A stretch of DNA of 45,235 bases, from contig JABFGB010000014.1 of assembly GCA_013112715.1 (NCBI GenBank), positions 92,702-137,936 of the forward strand. Direction: 5' to 3'. The position numbers were made by a program, and so were the translations under genes. This stretch comes from Chloroflexota bacterium. GTDB lineage: Bacteria > Chloroflexota > Anaerolineae > Aggregatilineales > J027. The notes below the pieces were generated by a model. It ran no database searches, was not told the origin of the DNA, and was given only the letters and a program-made list of their open reading frames with translations. Position 1 is the stretch's first letter, and each line of letters opens with the position of its first letter. Positions 40,046-45,235 of the stretch are shown here, piece by piece.

Positions 40046-41149
40046 ATGCAAAAAAGACTATGGTTGCTGCTGCTGCCAGTGTTACTGCTGGCGGCATGTG
40101 GCAAAACTGAAGAACCCGAAGCGACCAATACACCCCCTGCGCCAACGCAACCCCCGACTGTCGAAATCGTCATAGCCCCATCCAATACACCGGGAGGGCC
40201 GACGCTGACACCATCCCCGACGTTTCCGGCGACGGCAACACCCCATCCAACGGATTTGCCGCCTGCCGCGCAACCAACGGCGACCATTACGCCCCCACCC
40301 CCGCCTTATATCACGACTATTGCAGCGGGGGATACCTGTGGGAGTATTGCGGTGCGGTTTGGGCTGGATGTAGTAAGTGGCGCACGCGCGATTATTGAAG
40401 CCAATGGCCTCAACAGCCGCTGTACCAATTTGCCGTCAGTGGGGGCACAGATTATTGTGCCACGCCCGACCTTGATTCCTACCCAGCCGGGGCTAGACCT
40501 GACGCAGACACAGGTGGCGACTTTGCTGCCTACCGCATTGCGGAATGTGACCCCGTATGCGATTTATGAATATTGCCCCCAAGAGGACGATACCCTAACC
40601 AGCATCGCACTCAACAGCGGGACTACGAATCAGCGCATCTGTGAACTCAATCCGCTACCGGATGGGATTGATTGCAGTGGATGTGATTTTAGTGAATCAG
40701 CGGTTGGGTATTGCCCGGTGCCGCCGATTATCAGCCCCTTCAACTGCCTAAATGTCCCCGGCCCAACACAAACACCCACCCCGACAGCGACCTTAAGTGG
40801 ATCGGAAACGCCAACCGCCTTGCCAACGTATGTACCGCCGCGTCCCCTCTATCCGCAAGATGGGGCAACACTCACTGGGCCGATTTTGCTGAGTTGGCTG
40901 TCGGTTGGGGAATTGAATCCGGGCGAGGTCTATGTGGTATCGCTGGCGGATGAAACCAGCGGACAGCCATTTTATATCACGACGCGCCAAACCAGCGCCG
41001 CTATTCCGTCAATTTGGCAGCCCGCCGCAGGACAAACCCGCAATATCGTCTGGTCGCTGGAAGTGGCTGTGCGAGACCCGAATACCGGGATGTATGTCCC
41101 AGTATCCGGACGGTCAGTTAATGCGCGGTTTGTATGGCAGGGGGAATAG
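40046..41149 (+). CDS. LysM-like lipoprotein with P/T linkers
   Basis: 367 residues from the ATG at 40046, chosen because AAAGGA is 6 bases upstream (earlier ATGs at 40022 and 40040 lack a site). The lipobox is LLAAC (Cys18). A Pro/Thr-rich tether follows to about residue 90, then a first LysM-like domain (IAAGDTCGSIAVRFGLDVVSGARAII...GAQIIVP) with cysteines, a second one (CPQEDDTLTSIALNSGTTNQRICELNPL), a second P/T linker (PTQTPTPTATLSGSET), and a C-terminal FnIII-like domain (PILLSWLSVGELNPGEVYVVSL). Layout parallels the previous gene without its zinc ribbon. Probably on the outside of the membrane, binding cell-wall glycan. Confidence 0.88.
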   Translation: MQKRLWLLLLPVLLLAACGKTEEPEATNTPPAPTQPPTVEIVIAPSNTPGGPTLTPSPTFPATATPHPTDLPPAAQPTATITPPPPPYITTIAAGDTCGSIAVRFGLDVVSGARAIIEANGLNSRCTNLPSVGAQIIVPRPTLIPTQPGLDLTQTQVATLLPTALRNVTPYAIYEYCPQEDDTLTSIALNSGTTNQRICELNPLPDGIDCSGCDFSESAVGYCPVPPIISPFNCLNVPGPTQTPTPTATLSGSETPTALPTYVPPRPLYPQDGATLTGPILLSWLSVGELNPGEVYVVSLADETSGQPFYITTRQTSAAIPSIWQPAAGQTRNIVWSLEVAVRDPNTGMYVPVSGRSVNARFVWQGE

Positions 41150-41158
41150 ATCGGTGAT

Positions 41159-42127
41159 CTAGCTCCACACCGGGAAGCGATCCCCCACAACGGCACCTTT
41201 GGGTAGGGCCGAATCAATCAGAGCCAATTCGTCGGCGGTCAGATGAACAGACATCGCGCCGACGTTTTCTTCCAGATAGGTACGGCGTTTGGTGCCGGGG
41301 ATGGGAATGATGTCCTCACCTTGAGCCAGAACCCAAGCCAGCGCCAATTGAGCCGGGGTGCAGCCTTTTTCGGCGGCCAAGTCTTCCAATTGGGCTACCA
41401 ATGCCACATTTCTTTCCCAATTTTCACCTTGAAAACGCGGAATGCGGTGACGGGCATCATTCTGGTCAAGGTCATCGGCCTTTTTGATTTTGCCAGTTAA
41501 GACGCCACGCCCCAACGGGCTGAATGGCACAAAACCAATGCCTAACTCACGACATAGGGGCAAAATTTCGTTCTCGACATCACGGCTAAACAGGGAATAT
41601 TCCGATTGCAAAGCCGCAATGGGGTGAACAGCGGCAGCGCGGCGAATTTGTTCGGCATTGGCTTCTGACAGACCGAGAAAACGCACTTTGCCTGCTTTGA
41701 CCAATTCAGCCATCGCCCCGATAGTTTCTTCGATAGGGGTGTTGGGGTCAACACGATGTTGGTAGTAAAGGTCAATTACCTCGACATTGAGACGACGTAG
41801 GCTGTCTTCCACCGCAGAGCGGACATATTCGGGTTTGCCGTTGATGCTGCGACTAGTCATGCCTTTTTCGCGCACGATGCCGAACTTGGTGGCAAGGAAC
41901 ACTTCATTCCGGCGGCCTTGAATGGCACGCCCGACCAATTCTTCATTATGACCGATGCCATACATATCAGCGGTGTCAAGGAAGGTGACGCCGAGATCGA
42001 GGGCGCGGTGAATGGTAGCAATGGATTCGGCTTCATCGGCTGCTCCGTAGAACTCGGACATGCCCATACAGCCCAAACCGAGGGCGGCGATTTTGACTCC
42101 ACTATGACCCAACGGGCGTTGATTCAT
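41159..42127 (-). CDS. Aldo/keto reductase
   Basis: 322 residues, a NADPH-dependent TIM-barrel reductase of the AKR13/YajO-like group. The catalytic tetrad is Asp51 (FLDTADMYG), Tyr56, Lys81 (ATKFG) and His124 (YQHRVDP). The cofactor loops [11 protein letters not shown] and [16 protein letters not shown] are present. AGGAGGAAC precedes the ATG and lies inside the merR coding region; the start overlaps that gene by 26 bases, so translation is coupled. It is regulated together with MerR. Substrate unknown. Confidence 0.96.
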   Translation of the reverse strand: MNQRPLGHSGVKIAALGLGCMGMSEFYGAADEAESIATIHRALDLGVTFLDTADMYGIGHNEELVGRAIQGRRNEVFLATKFGIVREKGMTSRSINGKPEYVRSAVEDSLRRLNVEVIDLYYQHRVDPNTPIEETIGAMAELVKAGKVRFLGLSEANAEQIRRAAAVHPIAALQSEYSLFSRDVENEILPLCRELGIGFVPFSPLGRGVLTGKIKKADDLDQNDARHRIPRFQGENWERNVALVAQLEDLAAEKGCTPAQLALAWVLAQGEDIIPIPGTKRRTYLEENVGAMSVHLTADELALIDSALPKGAVVGDRFPVWS

Positions 42128-42506
42128 GCTGCTGTTCCTCCTGCAATTGTTGATAGAGGGTGATTTTGTATTCGATCACCTTCAGGTACTCCTGCAACAA
42201 GCGCAGTTGCTCGGTGACAACGGCGTGATGGCTTTTGAGCATGGCCTGACGTTCAGCCAGTGTGCTTTGGCCTTGACGTCGCAGTTCGGCATAATGCTGC
42301 ATTTCGCGGATAGGCATTCCGGTGGCACGCAGTTTGTTGAGAAATTCGATCTCGCGGATGGTGTCATCGGTATACCGACGATGCCCGTTGGCAGCCCGGT
42401 CTACCGAAGAGAGCAGGCCGATCCGTTCATAATAGCGTAGGGTATGGCCGCTCAATCCGGTTATTTCGGCAACTTGTTGAATGGTGTACTCTGTTTTTGT
42501 GACCAT
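42102..42506 (-). CDS. MerR-family regulator of the aldo/keto reductase
   Basis: 134 residues. The winged helix-turn-helix has [25 protein letters not shown] and the wing [18 protein letters not shown], as in MerR proteins. The coiled coil [26 protein letters not shown] follows. There are no clear metal-binding cysteines, so an organic or redox effector is more likely than a metal. It is probably an auto-regulated activator of the downstream reductase: the promoter just upstream has the 19-base spacer and dyad typical of MerR targets. The start ATG at 42506 seems to coincide with the likely transcription start. Confidence 0.95.
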   Translation of the reverse strand: MVTKTEYTIQQVAEITGLSGHTLRYYERIGLLSSVDRAANGHRRYTDDTIREIEFLNKLRATGMPIREMQHYAELRRQGQSTLAERQAMLKSHHAVVTEQLRLLQEYLKVIEYKITLYQQLQEEQQHESTPVGS

Positions 42507-42513
42507 ATTTCAC

Positions 42514-42544
42514 AGTCTACAACTTTGAGTACACTCTAAGTCAA
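42514..42544 (-). promoter_or_regulatory. MerR-type promoter with 19-bp spacer and operator
   Basis: Minus-strand -35 TTGACT (42539-42544), 19-base spacer, -10 TAGACT (42514-42519). The spacer is spanned by a dyad ACTTTGAGTACACTCTAAGT (42522-42541; ACTT-n-GAGT-nn-ACTC-n-AAGT). This over-long spacing with a central dyad is the hallmark of MerR-activated promoters. The start would fall near 42507, next to the ATG. Confidence 0.85.
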
Positions 42545-42562
42545 GGGGGCAACTATCATGAA

Positions 42563-43036
42563 TTAACTGGCGGGGGTTTCTTCCGCCGCAGGTTCGGTTG
42601 CTTCGGGCGATGGGGTACGCGGATTGGGAGTCGCTTCGACGGAGGGTACATTGACGGTTACGCTGCGGCCTTTTGGCACGTTGGCGATGGTGCCTTCATC
42701 AATATTGTAACAGCGCATCCCATTTTCATCCGGCTCAGAATTGGTGTCGAGGACATAAGCATACACGGTGTTGGGTTCAACTTTGGCTGAAGTACGTTGA
42801 CCTGCTTTGGCCTTGAGGGTGATAATTTCCCCATTCGATTGATTGGTTAATGTAAGCGTGACTTCGGGACATTGACCTGTATTGTCTAAGTAAATCAGCG
42901 TGTCGTCCTCGCCTTGTTGGAGAAAAAGGAAAGCCGCCGCAATAATGACGACCAAGACGAGTCCAATCAAGACTGCTGCCAAGCCAATATTACCCGTAAT
43001 GAGTTCTTTCAAATTTTTGGGCGATTTATTTTCCAA
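42563..43036 (-). CDS. Membrane-anchored extracytoplasmic protein of unknown function (TTG start)
   Basis: 157 residues from a TTG at 43036, which has AAGGAG 10 bases upstream; no ATG fits the frame near it. A TM helix at about 17-40 (IGLAAVLIGLVLVVIIAAAFLFL) is followed by an extracytoplasmic beta domain (TLIYLDNTGQCPEVTLTLTN ... SAKVEPNTVYAYVLDTN) with two Cys at about 56 and 109. The C-terminal stretch is P/T/E-rich (SPEATEPAAEETPAS). Unrecognised family. Divergent from the following dehydrogenase gene, with about 160 bases between. Confidence 0.75.
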   Translation of the reverse strand: MENKSPKNLKELITGNIGLAAVLIGLVLVVIIAAAFLFLQQGEDDTLIYLDNTGQCPEVTLTLTNQSNGEIITLKAKAGQRTSAKVEPNTVYAYVLDTNSEPDENGMRCYNIDEGTIANVPKGRSVTVNVPSVEATPNPRTPSPEATEPAAEETPAS

Positions 43037-43199
43037 CTGTAGATGACTCCTTCAAAAAACAAGACTAAAGCGCTGGGCATTGTAGCGATGTGCGGCATGG
43101 TTTACAAGAGGTGGTAGAATTGCCCAAATATATCATTCCACTCCCCACTGTATATTACTGCGGGACAGGGTTTCTTGGTTCATCACACGAAGGAAATAA

Positions 43200-44156
43200 A
43201 TGATGAGGCGAGCGGTTGTTTTTGACGAAACAGGCGTGCGGGTCGTTGAACGGGCGGTCCCAGCATTACAGTTGGATGAGGCACTTATTGAGCTAAGTGT
43301 GGCGGGGGTATGCAGCACGGACTTGGCGCTAACACGCGGGTACATGAATTTTCGCGGTGTGTTGGGGCATGAATTTGCCGGGGTGGTGGTACAAGGGCCT
43401 GCTGAATGGGTGGGACAGCGGGTGGTGGGGGAAATCAATATCGCCTGTGGCAAGTGTGACTTGTGTTTGGTGGGAGTCCCGACCCAATGCCGTAATCGCT
43501 ACACGTTGGGGATTTCGGGGAACTACGATGGGGCGTTTGCAAACGTATTTAAACTGGCAGTGCGGAATTTACATCGCATCCCCGATAATGTCAGCGATAT
43601 TGAGGCGGTTTTTACTGAGCCACTGGCGGCGGCGTGCCAAATTTTGCAGCAAGTTCATCTGCGTCCAACGGAACCCGTTTATATTTTGGGGGTGGGGCGC
43701 TTGGGGATGTTGTGTGCTCAAGTGATTCATCAAGCAGGAATACCTATCATCGGAATTGTGCGGCATGATCGGCAAATCGAGTTGTTGGAAAAATGGGGGA
43801 TAGAGTCGCGGCGGCGTGAGGATGTTCCAGATGCCCATGCCGCAATTGTGGTAGATTGTACTGGGAACGCGGCGGGTTTTGCGGAGGCCCTAACGTTGGT
43901 GCGCCCACGCGGAACGATTGTTTTGAAAAGTACCTATGAAGGCATCCCACAGGCAAATCTGAGCAAGTTGGTGGTGGATGAAATTACAGTAGTGGGTAGC
44001 CGCTGTGGGCCGTTTGATGTGGCGCTGCGACTGTTGGCCCAAAAGCGCATTGATGTGTTGAGTATGATTGATGGTGAGTATGCGCTTAGTGAGGCTCCGG
44101 CGGCGTTGGTACGCGCGGCGCAGGGCGGCGTCTTAAAGCTGCTGCTACGGCCTTGA
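43200..44156 (+). CDS. Zinc-dependent MDR-type alcohol/polyol dehydrogenase
   Basis: 318 residues, medium-chain reductase. The catalytic zinc site is Cys38 and His57-Glu58 (GVCSTDLALTRGYMNFRGVLGHEFAG). The structural zinc Cys are 83, 86, 89 and 97 (CGKCDLCLVGVPTQC). The Rossmann motif is ILGVGRLGML. The chain is about 30 residues shorter than typical. ATGs at 43200 and 43203 are both possible; AGGAAATAA is upstream. The gene's last 71 bases overlap the convergent TolB-like gene, so both 3' ends share sequence. Substrate unknown. Confidence 0.94.
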   Translation: MMRRAVVFDETGVRVVERAVPALQLDEALIELSVAGVCSTDLALTRGYMNFRGVLGHEFAGVVVQGPAEWVGQRVVGEINIACGKCDLCLVGVPTQCRNRYTLGISGNYDGAFANVFKLAVRNLHRIPDNVSDIEAVFTEPLAAACQILQQVHLRPTEPVYILGVGRLGMLCAQVIHQAGIPIIGIVRHDRQIELLEKWGIESRRREDVPDAHAAIVVDCTGNAAGFAEALTLVRPRGTIVLKSTYEGIPQANLSKLVVDEITVVGSRCGPFDVALRLLAQKRIDVLSMIDGEYALSEAPAALVRAAQGGVLKLLLRP

Positions 44157-45099
44157 TAGGCATTAAAAGCAGAAGATTGACCAGTAGCAGACCTGCTGGC
44201 TGAAAATCCGGTGAAGGGGAGGGCGGCGACCATGTCGGGTAGACATTATCACCCCGGCTGTTGGTCAGGCGTGTTTTCTGACTTCCGTCCGCCCCCATTC
44301 GATAAATCTCGATTTCGCCCTCGCGCTCAGAGACATAGGCGATATAGCCGCCATCGGGTGACCATGCAGGGACGGTATTGGCTGTGCCCTCGTGGGTCAA
44401 CTGCTGCACCTCTGAGCCATCCACGCGCATTTTGTAGATTTGATAGACCCCGCCACGATTGGAGGCAAAGGCAATCCATTGACCATCGGGCGACCATGTG
44501 GGGTAGTAGTTGAAACCGCGACTATCGGTAAGGCGTTGTTCATCTGTGCCATCGGGCCGGATGCGATAAATCTCAGGTGCGCCGTGTCGTTCCGAAACGA
44601 AGGCGATCCATTGACCATCGGGCGACCAGACCGGACTGCGATTGGAGCCAAAACTGTCGGTAAGGCGATATTCCGTGCCATCCATCAGATTCATGACAAA
44701 AATTTCGGCGGTGCGGCCCAAACGATTGGAGGCATAGGCCATCCAGTGACCGTCGGGCGACCAACTTGCGCCGCCATTACCGCCTGTTATGGTAGGGGTG
44801 ATTTGTTCGGTATTCCCCCCAACCGCAGGGACTTTGAAAATTTGAAGGCTGGTCGTACTCATAGAGGTAAAAGCAATCCAATCGCCGTCGGGTGACCAAC
44901 TTGGGGCCATACGCCGGGTTGGGCCAACCGTCAACTGCTCGACGATTTTGCCATCAGCACGCATTCGATACAGCTGCTGGTCAAGGCGCTTGGTGCGGCT
45001 GGAAAGGAAACCAATCCAGTAAGATACGGGATGATCGTTTTGATGGACGGCCAAATTGAGAGTGACAAGCGATAAGGACAAGGCAAAAATGATGCACAT
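44086..45099 (-). CDS. TolB-like beta-propeller (PD40) protein
   Basis: 337 residues. An N-terminal hydrophobic segment (1-18) may be a signal or anchor. Five WSPDG blades and a sixth degenerate one (TWSPPSPSPDF) repeat every 42-45 residues, each ending W-I-A-F/Y-x-S (SWSPDGDWIAF, AWSPDGGYIAY and so on); they make a six-bladed propeller as in TolB and DPP IV N-terminal domains. A further TM helix lies near residues 301-318 (LLLVNLLLLMPIKA), with a Pro/Arg-rich tail. The DNA repeats are near identical, for example at 44475, 44607 and 44742. Its last 71 bases overlap the convergent dehydrogenase gene. Confidence 0.9.
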   Translation of the reverse strand: MCIIFALSLSLVTLNLAVHQNDHPVSYWIGFLSSRTKRLDQQLYRMRADGKIVEQLTVGPTRRMAPSWSPDGDWIAFTSMSTTSLQIFKVPAVGGNTEQITPTITGGNGGASWSPDGHWMAYASNRLGRTAEIFVMNLMDGTEYRLTDSFGSNRSPVWSPDGQWIAFVSERHGAPEIYRIRPDGTDEQRLTDSRGFNYYPTWSPDGQWIAFASNRGGVYQIYKMRVDGSEVQQLTHEGTANTVPAWSPDGGYIAYVSEREGEIEIYRMGADGSQKTRLTNSRGDNVYPTWSPPSPSPDFQPAGLLLVNLLLLMPIKAVAAALRRRPAPRVPTPPEPH

Positions 45100-45155
45100 T
45101 AGTTTGACTAAGCCACTAGTCGAAAAAGATGAGCGAGTGAGGTAGACTGGAGGGC

Positions 45156-45235
45156 ATGAGCCGACGAGTCAACTTTCACCTTACCGACGAACAGCTTGCC
45201 GAGATCGAGCAAGCAATTAATGGGTCGCCGTATCC
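45156..45235 (+). CDS. N-terminal fragment, possible IS630-type helix-turn-helix protein
   Basis: Only 26 codons are inside the window; the ATG at 45156 has GGAGGG just upstream. It reads RRVNFHLTDEQLAEIEQAIN then GSPYP. The LTDEQLAEIEQAI pattern resembles the start of IS630-family transposases and related helix-turn-helix proteins, but so short a piece cannot prove it. No terminal inverted repeat is seen before it. Confidence 0.45.
   Translation, partial: MSRRVNFHLTDEQLAEIEQAINGSPY

Noticed and set aside
44471..44760. Regular spaced repeats suggestive of a CRISPR array
   Set aside because: Period is 132-135 bases with coding sense on the minus strand; these are beta-propeller blades.
44440..44895. 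Plus-strand open frame with repeated TIGRP-like units
   Set aside because: It is the antisense of the WSPDG propeller repeats, not a real repeat protein.

Overview
The window looks like a chromosomal piece of a Chloroflexota bacterium, most likely of the Anaerolineae or a neighbouring class. I infer this from medium G+C content and dense housekeeping genes. Secreted and membrane-anchored proteins carry long Pro/Thr-rich linkers and LysM domains. Several families look typical of that phylum: SPFH-SHOCT protein, long class II aldolase-like protein, ParB/Srx-fold protein with a DGANR motif, and histidine kinases without nearby regulators. No phage, plasmid, CRISPR or complete mobile element is visible. 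The only hint of a mobile gene is a cut ORF at the right edge.

Layout. 1-2776 (minus): a GAF-PAS histidine kinase followed by mutL, which runs off the left edge. 2943-8295: three exported proteins (DUF5060-type glycosidase-like protein, HtrA protease, LysM glycosidase) separated by clear intrinsic terminators. 8510-11864 (plus): a tight five-gene operon with ParB/Srx-fold (SerK/SbnI-like) protein, Fes-type esterase, ACT protein, unknown protein and CoA-binding protein. 11904-18880 (minus): small unknown protein, long-chain polyprenyl synthase, OsmC, PurH and the yajC-secD-secF secretion set. 19002-21605 (plus): a NERD-like membrane protein and a GT39-type glycosyltransferase. 21706-23377 (minus): SPFH protein and its partner. 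23583-28194: aldolase, Nudix, cNMP-sensing histidine kinase and a solute-binding lipoprotein. 28261-30269 (minus): secreted alpha-amylase-like enzyme and a small membrane protein.

30487-34574 is the most striking stretch. A good sigma-70 promoter lies just before a tRNA-Thr(CGU) gene. About 20 bases after the tRNA begins a T-box leader whose GUC specifier and UGGU box both fit tRNA-Val. The leader ends in a strong terminator and precedes a SAM methyltransferase, a previously easy-to-miss 39-codon ORF with an excellent ribosome binding site, and valS.

35038-38428 (plus) holds a sugar nucleotidyltransferase, an R2K/CDC123-like ATP-grasp enzyme, an HD hydrolase and an alpha/beta-hydrolase-fold protein that has lost its nucleophile and its histidine. 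38584-41149 has two P/T-rich LysM-like surface proteins. 41159-42506 is a MerR/aldo-keto reductase pair with a textbook 19-bp-spacer promoter that seems to give a leaderless mRNA. The right end has a TTG-start membrane protein, a zinc dehydrogenase overlapping tail-to-tail with a TolB-like propeller protein, and the start of a possible IS630-type gene.

A theme is extracellular carbohydrate and wall biology: three glycosidase-like proteins, LysM proteins, a GT39-type transferase, esterases and an orphan binding protein, with two of the glycosidases and one hydrolase carrying altered catalytic motifs. All family calls come from reading motifs by eye; no database search was possible.
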